64,000 bases of DNA from Nonlabens spongiae. GTDB lineage: Bacteria; Bacteroidota; Bacteroidia; Flavobacteriales; Flavobacteriaceae. A model generated the notes under the pieces. It was given only the letters and a program-made list of their open reading frames with translations. It made no database searches and had not been told where the DNA came from. A program made the position numbers and the translations under genes. Below are positions 55,106-64,000 of this stretch, one piece after another. Location of the stretch: positions 558,001-622,000 of the forward strand of contig NZ_CP019344.1 in the NCBI RefSeq assembly GCF_002117125.1, in the 5' to 3' direction. How positions within the stretch are numbered: the first letter of the stretch is position 1; each line of letters starts with the position of its first letter.

Positions 55106-55445
55106 GTTTACGTGAGTAAGTCATGCTCTCAAGATTAAAGGTAGGGCGCCACAGCTGTAATTTTTCAGCATCAGGGAAATCTGAAGCGAGTTCCTTTAAT
55201 ATAAGATTTGCATGGGCGTCGCTGGGCTTTCTTTTAAAGCTTTTAGAAAGTTCTTCTGGTAATTGCTCTTGTTCAATAAGCTGATCATTAAGCCAGATCT
55301 GATTCAGGTTGTAATGCATCTCGCTGTACATCCCAAATCCACCACCTTTCCAGCGGGTGAAGCCGTTTTGGGCTTTATACAGTTGAGCTCCCGCAATTCC
55401 GGTAATCAACAAAGGAATAAAAGCAAATTTTAAAAACCTAATCAT
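55074..55445 (-). CDS. Small exported partner of the HTTM-like protein
   Basis: A 123-residue protein with an N-terminal signal or anchor segment (residues 5-22). It contains the motif TRWKGGGFGMYSEMHYNLNQ, which I associate with proteins encoded next to HTTM-like genes in Bacteroidota. The rest is soluble and ends YEYKPHAD. It probably forms a translationally coupled pair with the overlapping downstream gene. No function is known. Confidence 0.55.
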   Translation of the reverse strand: MIRFLKFAFIPLLITGIAGAQLYKAQNGFTRWKGGGFGMYSEMHYNLNQIWLNDQLIEQEQLPEELSKSFKRKPSDAHANLILKELASDFPDAEKLQLWRPTFNLESMTYSRKLVYEYKPHAD

Positions 55446-55505
55446 ACAAGTATCGTGCGGTCTAAGTTACAATTTTAATAGTACAAGAACGTATTTGAAT
55501 AAATC

Positions 55506-55547
55506 AAAAAAGCCGATGATTAGTATCGCTACTCTCCATCGGCTTTT
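55506..55547 (-). terminator. Terminator of the GAPDH gene
   Basis: An 11-bp perfect stem (55508-55518 with 55537-55547) with an 18-nt loop and a T-rich run on the minus strand lies 23 bases after the GAPDH stop. Confidence 0.8.
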
Positions 55548-55569
55548 GAAATAATTAAATTTATTCTTT

Positions 55570-57009
55570 CTAGTAGTAAGTGAAGCGTCTCACTTTTGCA
55601 ACATATTTCGCCAGACGTATGACCTGATGGCTATAACCATACTCATTATCATACCAAACATACAGCACCACGTTTTTACCTCCCTTATCTACGATTGTTG
55701 CATTGGAATCATAAATAGAAGGGGCATTGGAACCTACGATATCGCTAGAAACCAATTCATTATCGAGTGAATATTGGATCTGCTCCACAAGATCACCTTC
55801 AAGCGCATATTTCTTCATGGTTGCGTTAAGGGCATCCTTGCTGGTTTTGCTCTCCAGCTCAAGATTTAATATTGCCAGTGATCCGTTGGGAACAGGAACA
55901 CGTATCGCGCTAGAAGTCAATTTACCTTCAAAAGTGGGCAAAGCTTTGCTCACAGCTTGTCCTGCTCCGGTTTCAGTAATTACCATATTAAGCGCAGCAG
56001 CTCTACCTCGGCGGTATTTACTGTGCATGTTGTCCACAAGGTTTTGATCATTGGTATAGGCGTGAATGGTTTCTAAATGCCCTCGTACTACGCCGTAGCT
56101 ATCTTCTACAGCTTTGAGAACCGGTGTGATCGCATTAGTCGTACAACTTGCAGCACTATAAATATCCGTAGTATCTGGATCGTAGTCTTTTTGATTTACA
56201 CCGTGAACGATGTTAGGAACTCCTTTTCCTGGAGCGGTTAGGATAACTTTGTGAGCACCTTTGGCTTTCAAATGTCTGGACAGCGCTTCCTTATCTCTAA
56301 AAGCACCCGTATTATCAATGATCAAGGCATTGTTGATTCCGTATGCCGTGTAGTCGATATCTTCTGGAGCGTTAGCGCTTATGATGTTAACAGTTGTGCC
56401 GTTTACAATAAGCGATTTACTATCCAAATCATAAGAAACCGTTCCTGAAAAATCTCCGTGCACACTATCTTGAGCTAGGAGGGATGCTCTTTTTGCCAAA
56501 ACAGTCTCATTAACTTCACCACGTGTCACGATGGCTCTTAGACGTAATTGGCTACCTTTTCCTGCTTTAGACATTAACTCGCGAGCAAGTAATCTACCTA
56601 TACGGCCAAAACCATAAAGTACCACATCCTTAGGCTGAATAGCTTCCGATTTTTTAGCGTGATTCAATTTTTTAATCACAAAGCTCATGGCATCTTGAGC
56701 CTCGTTATCCTCAAGGTGATACTCATAGGTTAACTTTCCTATGTCAAGCTTTGCAGGCGGTAAGTCCAGAGAGAGCAAAGCTTGAGCAATCTCAACGCTG
56801 TCAAAGACTGAAATGGGTTTTTGCACAAATTCGCCAGCGTATTCATGCAAGTTGATGATCTCACTCACGTTCCGGTCGATCAGCTGATTTCTAAACAGTA
56901 CAAGCTCGATAGAGCGATCGTACCATAAATCGCTCACGGCCTTGATAAATGCTACTGCTGCGCGACGCCTGTCGGTTTGAAAGGCGAGCTCTTTTTCATA
57001 CGTGTCCAT
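55570..57009 (-). CDS. gapdh: Glyceraldehyde-3-phosphate dehydrogenase, long form
   Basis: A 479-residue enzyme. The C-terminal 330 residues are a canonical GAPDH with VVLYGFGRIGRLLARELM (NAD site), AASCTTNAITP (catalytic Cys), the TGAGQAVSKALPTFEGKLT segment and YDNEYGYSHQVI at the end. An N-terminal extension of about 120 residues is present, as in the long Bacteroidota GAPDH group. The frame, motifs and start (MDTYEKELAF) are clear. Long-form genes usually sit apart from the glycolytic gapA, and the physiological direction is not established. The leader holds a strong hairpin. Confidence 0.92.
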   Translation of the reverse strand: MDTYEKELAFQTDRRRAAVAFIKAVSDLWYDRSIELVLFRNQLIDRNVSEIINLHEYAGEFVQKPISVFDSVEIAQALLSLDLPPAKLDIGKLTYEYHLEDNEAQDAMSFVIKKLNHAKKSEAIQPKDVVLYGFGRIGRLLARELMSKAGKGSQLRLRAIVTRGEVNETVLAKRASLLAQDSVHGDFSGTVSYDLDSKSLIVNGTTVNIISANAPEDIDYTAYGINNALIIDNTGAFRDKEALSRHLKAKGAHKVILTAPGKGVPNIVHGVNQKDYDPDTTDIYSAASCTTNAITPVLKAVEDSYGVVRGHLETIHAYTNDQNLVDNMHSKYRRGRAAALNMVITETGAGQAVSKALPTFEGKLTSSAIRVPVPNGSLAILNLELESKTSKDALNATMKKYALEGDLVEQIQYSLDNELVSSDIVGSNAPSIYDSNATIVDKGGKNVVLYVWYDNEYGYSHQVIRLAKYVAKVRRFTYY

Positions 57010-57033
57010 AAAGGTAGTTCAAATTTTGTTTTA

Positions 57034-57053
57034 ATCCCGATAGTTATCGGGAT
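57034..57053. repeat. Hairpin ATCCCGATAGTTATCGGGAT in the GAPDH leader
   Basis: A near-perfect inverted repeat 25-44 bases before the GAPDH start, one base different from the hairpin inserted in purC. It should lie at the very 5' end of the transcript from the 57055-57062 box. Confidence 0.85.
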
Positions 57054-57054
57054 G

Positions 57055-57062
57055 CAAAAGTA
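57055..57062 (-). promoter_or_regulatory. Candidate -7 box of the GAPDH promoter
   Basis: Minus-strand TACTTTTG fits TAnnTTTG, with TTTA about 20 bases upstream as a weak -33. It would place the transcript start just before the hairpin. Confidence 0.4.
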
Positions 57063-57117
57063 GGGATACTATAACGTTATCGTAAATCGTAGAAGAGGTT
57101 TTTTTCTAGATTTTTTA

Positions 57118-57133
57118 CGCTTTCGCGAAAGCG
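57118..57133. repeat. Palindrome, exact intergenic copy upstream of GAPDH
   Basis: An exact 16-bp copy in the divergent gap between GAPDH and the LamG/RCC1 gene. Confidence 0.95.
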
Positions 57134-57499
57134 AGAATTCATTTAATGTAAAAAGGCCGTAAAGTTTTAATTCATTTATAAATTGAAATGTAAAGGGGAC
57201 AAGCGAATTTGATCTTTAAATTTAATGACCAGAAGTTGTATCTAGGAAATATTAAAACTTTTTACTGTTGATACCTATCAGAACGTCATTTAAAAAAATT
57301 TAATATATCTAATTGTTTAAATTATTTTCAAAGTTTACTTTCTTAAATAGAAAAAATAATCGATTAAGTGTATTAATAATAGGTTGTGTAAATGCTTGTT
57401 TGTCAGCATTTTATATTTATTTTAGAAGATAGTGTTGTTTTTTAACTAAACATTGAACAAGCTTAACATATTTTAGGACGTGATTTTTAAAATTAAAAA
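57134..57499. other. AT-rich divergent intergenic region
   Basis: No ORF with features, no RNA gene and no strong promoter is seen. A near-consensus TATTTTAG lies about 30 bases before the 57500 start. Confidence 0.5.
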
Positions 57500-60400
57500 A
57501 TGAGACATTTTTACTTGTACCTAACTCTGATTTTTTCATTTGTTTCTATAGCTCAAGATGCAACGCACCTAACCTTTGATGGTGTTAACGATCATGTCGT
57601 CCTTCCTAGTGAAAGCAGTTTTGATTTTACGAGCGAATTTACCGTTGAGTTCTGGATGCGCTCAAGCACCATTCCCCAGCAATGGGATGCATTGGTCGCA
57701 AAAGGAGATGATAGCTGGCGAGTCGCTCTAACTGATGCGGGAAATATTGCGTTCGCTGGAAATGGATCTTTTTCAGATTTTTTCTCGACGGTATCAGTTA
57801 CTGATGGTAACTGGCACCATATCGCTGCGGTAAAGACCGCAACAGATGCCTACATTTACATCGATGGTGTTCAAAATGTTACCGCTAGCGCACCAGGTAC
57901 TGTAAATAACTCTGGCTTTGCGGTTTCCATAGGGGAGAACCTTCAAGCTACCGGAAGGTATTACACTGGGGAAATTGATGACATTAGAATCTGGTCTACA
58001 AGTAGAACGAGTACTGAAATCGATTCAAATAGATTTTGCGAGCTGGGCGGGTCGGAAAGTAATCTGACAGCCTATTACAAAATGAATAACGGCGTTGCCG
58101 CTGGAGATAATTCTGACGTGACCGTCCTTGACAATGCATCATCTAATGGAACAGCTTTAAATGGAATTCTCAACAACTTTGCCTTAAATGGCTCTTCTTC
58201 TAACTGGATTTCTGGAACAGCGGTTTCCTACGCTGCGATAAGTTCAAGTACAGATGCGACTTGTGGCGATAACGGTTCTGCAACAGTCCAGACATATAAT
58301 ATGACCAATCCGACCTATCTATGGTCTAACAATGCCACTACTGCTACGGTTTCTAATTTGGCAACTGGAACATATACTTGTGTCATCACAGCACAAAACG
58401 GTTGTACTTCTAGTGTTAGCGTGATTATTGACGGTAATGATCCTATTGCTTACACCATTACAAAAAATAATGATATTACCTGTAATGGAGATAACGATGG
58501 CTCGGCTACTGTAAGTGTGACAGGTGGAACTCCACCTTACACTATTTTATGGTCCACAAGTGAATATGGTACTACCTTGAACAACTTATTTCCAGGAACC
58601 TACTACATTGCTGGGGTATCAGATAGTTTAGGTTGCGGAATAATTTGGGACGGTAGTCAACAAACCATAACCATTACTGAACCTGCACTAGTAGGCGATA
58701 CAACCGTAAGCTCTCCGGTGACCTATGATCAAGGGGATACAGCAGTGCCTCTCACTGCCACTCTAGGCTCTAATGCCACCACTCTTTTATGGTACACCGC
58801 TGCAACCGGCGGTACAGGATCTACTACAGCACCAACGCCAGACACTTCGTCAACAGGAAATACTTCTTACTGGGTTTCAAGTGCCAATGCGAATGGCTGT
58901 GAAAGCGCACGTGTGGAAATAGTCGTGACAGTAAATGTAAGCATCCCTGACGCACCTACAACGTCATATAGTACTCAAGTTTACACTGGAGATGACAAGG
59001 ATTTGACAACATTACAAGTTACGGGAGATAACATTCAATGGTACGATGCCGCTATAGGAGGTAATCTCTTAACTAACACGTCCTTGCTGGTAGACGAGAT
59101 AACTTATTATGCCACCCAAACCGTTAATGGTACAGAATCCACAGATCGCCTTGCTATCACGGCAAACAGAATCTCAGAGAATTCTCAAACATTACCCGAT
59201 AACAGTACGGTAGCTGATCTTATTGCAACGCCTAGTTCGGGCACAACCGTGAAATGGTATACGAATGCAACAGGTGGTACAGCGTTGGCACCGACTGATG
59301 AACTTCAGTTTGGTACTTATTATGTGGAACAATTTTCAGCTGTGGCTACCAGCAACCGTGTGCCAGTTCAGGTAGATGTACCCTTTACTCCCGCTACGCA
59401 CGTGCATTTTGATGGGGTTGACGATAAAATTTCATTGTTTACATCTATTAGTGGGCAAGTTTTTACTAAGGAATTGTGGATCAAGCCCAGCACATTATCA
59501 GGTATCCAGCATTTGTTTTCGTATACTGATGGCTCAGCTGGTGAATCTCAACACGATCTTTGGATGGATAACGGCTATATCAAATCAGGTGAGATTTTTC
59601 ATTCAGCTACCATCTTAACTTCGACAATCCAAGTTGCTGTTGATCAATGGACGCATATTGCGGTAATATCAGGTAATCTTAGTCTAAATCTTGATTCAAA
59701 AATCTACATAAACGGAGTAGAAGTAGCTTCTTCTGACTCCTCAGGTGCTGGTTCTAATCAGATGTCCGGTAACCAATTCATCGGTTCAGGGGGATTTCTA
59801 CTGATGCAAACTTTTCTGGAGAAATGGATGAGGTAAGATTATGGGATTATGCACTAAGTCAAGAAGAAATTCTGGGTAGAATGAATTGCGAAGTGGCAAG
59901 CGATGAAAGCGGCCTGAGCCTTTACTTTACCTTCGATGGTGGTGTTGCTAATGAAAATAACGCATCCATGGCATCGGTAGTAAATGAAGTAACCGGGAAC
60001 AACAATGGTGGACTTATGAATTTTGCTCTTTCCGGAACGACTTCAAATAGAATTGACGGATCTCCCATTCTTTCAGGGGTGACTAATCCTGAAACTCCAA
60101 CCCCTATATCTTTCAACTATCAACTCAACGATGTTGCAGCTCCTCTAAGTGCAATTATCGGTGCAGGTGGTACAGGTTTAAATTGGTATACCAGTCTTAC
60201 GGGAGTGAGTTCTACCGCAGCGCCTACTCCAGACACTTCGGTAATCGGCGGTCAAACGTATTGGGTTACGAGTATAAATGTAAATGGCTGTGAGAGTGAG
60301 CTCGTACCAGTTTATGTAGCAGTAACTCCAAATGTTGAATATGGTTGCTGGCAAATGGTTGATACCGGAGCAACACACACTCTAGCCATCGCTGAAAACG

Positions 60401-62952
60401 GATCTTTATGGTCTTGGGGAACCAATACCAATGGTCAATTGGGCTTGAACGATAATACGGCAAGAGGTACTCCCAACTTAGTCAATTCAGATACGGACTG
60501 GATTTCTATTGCAACAGGGAGTGGCATTTCGTTTGCCTTAAAATCAAACGGTACGTTATGGTCTTGGGGGTTAAATGATGTAGGTCAACTAGGTCAAGGC
60601 GACAATGTAGAACGGCTTGTACCTACTCAAGTAGGTTCAGATACCAACTGGCTGTCTATTCATAAAACAGATAACTCTGGCTTTGCTATTAAATCAGATC
60701 ATTCCCTATGGGTCACTGGAAGTAATTCAAACGGTAAGCTAGGATTAGGAGACACCAATAACCGCAACAGTTTTACTCAAGTGGGCACTTCTACAGACTG
60801 GGCGCAAGCTTCTGGTAACACCCATGGGAGCCTGGCCATCAAGACAAATGGAACATTGTGGACTGCAGGTTCTGCAACTTATAGTTCAAGTGATTCAAAT
60901 TCATCTTTTTCTCAAATAGGCACAGATACGAATTGGCAAAAAATTGCTTTTGGTAATATAAATGCATTTGCTTTGAAAAACAATGGTGATCTATATTCAG
61001 CAGGGCTCTCTCTTCCCTTTGGGGGGTTAGGAAGATCGCACACAACAGGTTCTGGTTTTGCCAAAGTTTTAGGAGGTGGTTATAAGGATGTAATGAGTGG
61101 AGGATTAGGTGCAACTGCTGCGATTAAGTATGATGGAAGTCTATGGACTTGGGGGATGATTGCCCGTTCTGGTATAAGTTCTACAGGACAACCATATGAA
61201 CCTATTCAGGTAGGTACTGATTTAAATTGGGATAGTATTACAGGAGCAAGTGGATCTTTTATTATTAAAAAAACAGATAATAGTATTTGGAAACGTGGGA
61301 ATAATAGTAATGGTCACCTAGGAAGTTCGTCACCTGACCCTTCAACTCCTACTAAAATTGCATGTCCTTGCGATACCACCACCACATGGGATAGTGGAGC
61401 ATGGACTAACGGCACTCCAGATACTACAAAAAATGCAATTTTTCTTTCTGATTATACAGGCACTGGGTTTAGTTCTTGTTCAGTCAATGTCTCAAACTCT
61501 GCTAATGTTGTAATCAGTACTGGAGAAGTACTATTTGTGGAAAATGCAGTAACTGTAGAATCTGGTGCTTCATTAGAATTCCAGAACGATGCTTATCTAT
61601 TTCAAGGCAATGATGCAGTAAATTCTGGTGAGATTATTATGAATGTTGAGAGCGCTCCTATGGTTAGGCAGGAATATACTGGGTGGGGTTCTCCTGTTGC
61701 GGGACAAAATTTGCAAGCGTTTTCACCACAAACGCTCAGTAATCGTTTTTATACCTACGATCCAGCAGGTACAACAGCTGCAACAGCTTGGAATGCAGTG
61801 GCAGATCCTTCGACAACAAGTTTTGCTAATTCAACAGGATATTTGATAAGAGTTGCTAACAATTGGAGCAGTACGACTCCCAGTCCTTATCAGGGAGTGT
61901 TTACTGGAGTTCCTAACAATGGCTCTTACACCATACTCGGTTCCGCTGGATATAATCTCTTGGGTAATCCATACCCATCACCCATAGATGCTGTTCAATT
62001 CATTGATGCTAACGTGGCAAGAGGGATAGGAGCACTTTATTACTGGACTCATGAGGCCGCTCAAGATGGTTCCTATACGGCGCAATCTAATTATGCGTCC
62101 TTCTCCAAAGCGGGCGGTGTAGCGGCTGCAGCTGGAGGAACCGCACCAGTACGTGTTATACAGACCGGACAAGGCTTTTTTGCGGACATTGCTTCTGCTG
62201 GATATATTGATTTCAATAATTCCTTACGTAGGATACAAGGAGACAATTCACTTTTTAAGTCAAATACATCTCCCGTTCCGCCGAATGATAAACACAGAAT
62301 TTGGTTGAATTTGACCAACTCTACGTCCAGCTTTAATCAAATAATGATTGCTTATATGGATAATGCGACAAATGATTTTGATCTAGGAATCGACGCTAAG
62401 GTTTTAACCAATTCACCTTCCTATTTATCTTCTCTAACTAACAATGAGGAACTCGTAATTCAAGGTAGAGCGGCTTTTAATATTAACGATGAGGTGGAAC
62501 TGAGTATAACCGTTGATACAGCAGATACTTATGAGATCAGCGCCGCACAATTTGATGGTATCTTCCTCTCACAGCAGTTTTATTTATGGGATAAACAGTT
62601 AAAAGTGATACATGACATCAAAAACTCATCCTATACATTCCAAATGTCTCCTGGTACCTACAACTCAAGATTTGCCATCATTTACCAGAATACAACGCTG
62701 GGCATAAATACTACTGAAATGGATCCTACAACGGTATTCGTTAATACTCTAAATGAAATCGTGGTTCAAAACCGTAATATTTCTTTGGATAAAGTCGAGG
62801 TTTTCGATATAGCAGGCAAGTTGTTGTATGCAAAGTCAGCCATAAATGACCATACTCATAAAGTAACAATAGATTTGTCATCTGCAGTTTATCTGGTAAG
62901 AACCACCACCACAGAAAACCATTCTAATATCACCAAAATTATTAAGAATTGA
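57500..62952 (+). pseudogene. Giant T9SS LamG/SprB/RCC1 protein with a one-base frameshift
   Basis: The first frame (57500-59836) has a signal peptide, a LamG-like domain, SprB and Ig-like modules (with NGDNDGSATVSVTGGTPPY and WYTAATGGTG) and most of a second LamG domain. At G5 (59789-59793) it runs into FLLMQTFLEKW and stops. The second frame (59824-62952) continues DEVRLWDYALSQ of the same LamG fold, then several RCC1 repeats (WSWGTNTNGQLG), and ends in a type A sorting domain. One extra G would restore 1817 codons. A real mutation, phase variation or a sequencing error can explain this. The function is unknown; surface attachment or gliding is plausible. Confidence 0.8.
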
Positions 62953-63143
62953 AAAAAACAATTTATATACTCGTCTTGATTTGTTTTCTTATGACCCCAA
63001 CCGTTCAGGCCCAAGGTCCATTTGATCCACCTTTTGATAACGACCCTGTAACAGCACCTATTGACGATTGGACTCCTGCTTTCTTAGGACTAGCCCTAAT
63101 GATGGGCTTGGCAATTTGTTATATGCGCGAGGTGAAAAATTAG
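62949..63143 (+). CDS. Tiny PID-CTERM-like exported protein
   Basis: A 64-residue product starting at TTG 62949, which overlaps the TGA of the T9SS gene (TTGA). A signal peptide (1-21) is followed by a Pro/Asp-rich stretch (GPFDPPFDNDPVTAPIDDW), then one hydrophobic helix (LGLALMMGLAICYM) and a short basic tail. This order resembles the short PID-CTERM proteins of flavobacteria. The family label is my recall and should be checked against that model. Its position suggests coupling to the giant T9SS gene. Confidence 0.55.
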   Translation: MKKTIYILVLICFLMTPTVQAQGPFDPPFDNDPVTAPIDDWTPAFLGLALMMGLAICYMREVKN

Positions 63144-63336
63144 AATTTAGTAGTGAAGCAACTATCGAGAAAGGTTTTGACAAAATTTACATAGCAGTCT
63201 GGAGGTTTCACGACTTGTAATACACTAAAACGTTTCAAGCTTTTCATAAATGTTTAAGAGAAATTATGTAGTCTGCAAAATAGAATTTTGATGATTTGAA
63301 TTAGGCAGCTGTTGAAAAAAGGCTGGATAAATAGCA

Positions 63337-63352
63337 CGCTTTCGCGAAAGCG
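63337..63352. repeat. Palindrome, exact copy upstream of the helicase gene
   Basis: An exact 16-bp copy 48 bases before the likely TTG start of the UvrD/PcrA gene. Confidence 0.95.
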
Positions 63353-63399
63353 GAAACTTCTTCAAGCCGTACCTTTATCGCTTCCAAATTCAACACATT

Positions 63400-64000
63400 T
63401 TGCAGGATTATATTTCCCAACTCAACGACGCACAAAAGCAACCCGTTCTTCAGAAAGAGGGGCCTATGATCGTGATCGCCGGTGCGGGATCTGGAAAGAC
63501 CCGCGTGCTCACGCTGCGCATAGCCTACCTCATGCAACAGGGCGTGGATGCTTTCAATATTCTCGCGCTTACGTTTACTAACAAGGCTGCGCGCGAGATG
63601 AAAAAACGTATTGCCGATATCGTGGGGCAAAGCGAGGCAAAAAACTTGTGGATGGGAACGTTCCACTCGGTTTTTGCGCGACTGCTGCGTATGGAAGCGG
63701 GCAAACTGGGTTATCCGTCCAATTTTACGATCTACGATACCCAAGATTCCCAGCGACTGGTCAGCGCGATTATCAAGGAAATGGGACTGGATAAGGATGT
63801 GTACAAGTACAAACAAGTCTATTCCCGTATTTCATCGCTTAAGAACAGCCTGATCACCGTACGCGCTTATTTCGCTGATCCCGACCTTCAAGAGGCCGAT
63901 GCCATGGCGCGCAGACCACGATTTGGTCAGATTTATCAAGAGTATGTAGAGCGCTGCTTCAAGGCGGGCGCGATGGATTTTGATGATCTATTGTTGAAGA
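63400..64000 (+). CDS. UvrD/PcrA-type superfamily-1 DNA helicase (3' truncated)
   Basis: The frame runs off the window end. Its first residues read (M)QDYISQLNDAQKQPVLQKEG, then IAGAGSGKTR (Walker A), LTFTNKAAREMKKR (motif Ia) and GTFHSVFARLLR, which identify a UvrD/PcrA/Rep-type helicase. The start must be TTG at 63400: an upstream stop lies at 63328, and no ATG exists between. PcrA-type helicases unwind DNA in excision repair and displace RNA polymerase and RecA. Only the N-terminal 200 residues are in view. Confidence 0.85.
   Translation, partial: MQDYISQLNDAQKQPVLQKEGPMIVIAGAGSGKTRVLTLRIAYLMQQGVDAFNILALTFTNKAAREMKKRIADIVGQSEAKNLWMGTFHSVFARLLRMEAGKLGYPSNFTIYDTQDSQRLVSAIIKEMGLDKDVYKYKQVYSRISSLKNSLITVRAYFADPDLQEADAMARRPRFGQIYQEYVERCFKAGAMDFDDLLLK

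Noticed and set aside
63301..63816. A 171-codon minus-strand frame at the right end of the window
   Set aside because: It is antisense to the plus-strand UvrD/PcrA helicase, whose Walker A and other motifs are clear. It has no family features.

Overview
The window is chromosomal DNA of a marine-type Flavobacteriaceae (Bacteroidota). Three things support this: several secreted proteins end in type IX secretion (T9SS) sorting domains, promoters fit the Bacteroidota TTTG / TAnnTTTG pattern rather than the E. coli -35/-10, and the gene order parA-parB-DUF5683-dapB-lepB-wbqC is characteristic of flavobacteria. A genus such as Nonlabens or a close relative is my guess and is not proven here. Most of the window is densely packed housekeeping DNA. 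There are no rRNA, tRNA or CRISPR loci that I can see.

Layout. 1-4.9 kb: 3' end of a secreted BNR/VPS10-type protein, GreA/B factor, RlpA, lysA, sucC. 4.9-14.2 kb: a giant TamB-like protein divergent from a five-gene run (tsaD, rsmE, DUF4159, AI-2E-type permease, THUMP-like methyltransferase). 14.2-19.6 kb: SDR, anti-sigma/ECF sigma pair, His-rich Cu/Zn SOD, YdeI-like protein, hydrolase-OsmC fusion, phosphatase lipoprotein, VF530-like protein. 19.8-24.6 kb: aldehyde dehydrogenase, purC, three lipoproteins, dps with a 43-codon ORF before it. 24.7-30.8 kb: the parA-to-DUF1853 run. 31-36.3 kb: glycosyltransferase, serA, ctaA, DUF3050, miaE, SnoaL-like protein. 36.4-41.3 kb: DoxX/BT_3928, ABC permease, tpiA, DUF1287, prmA, clpS. 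41.4-57 kb: T9SS cargo, DUF1206, the fused mutase IcmF, a repeat-rich 1 kb gap, a T9SS gene split by an IS982-family element, an HTTM-like pair, and a long GAPDH. 57.5-64 kb: a giant LamG/SprB/RCC1 T9SS protein broken by a one-base frameshift, a tiny PID-CTERM-like protein, and the 5' end of a UvrD/PcrA helicase.

The most striking signal is a highly iterated palindrome, CGCTTTCGCGAAAGCG. It occurs 13 times exactly, once as its 14-bp core, and several more times in decayed or interrupted form. More than half of the copies lie inside conserved genes and are translated in frame, usually as Ala-Phe-Ala-Lys-Ala. Two copies are themselves interrupted by other hairpin elements (in purC and before tpiA). 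A second repeat family (core TGAGCGGAGTCGAAG) is translated inside the IcmF linker and recurs as a cluster just after that gene. Together they suggest an in-frame palindromic element system comparable in behaviour to Rickettsia palindromic elements or cyanobacterial HIP1. No mobilising enzyme for it is visible in the window.
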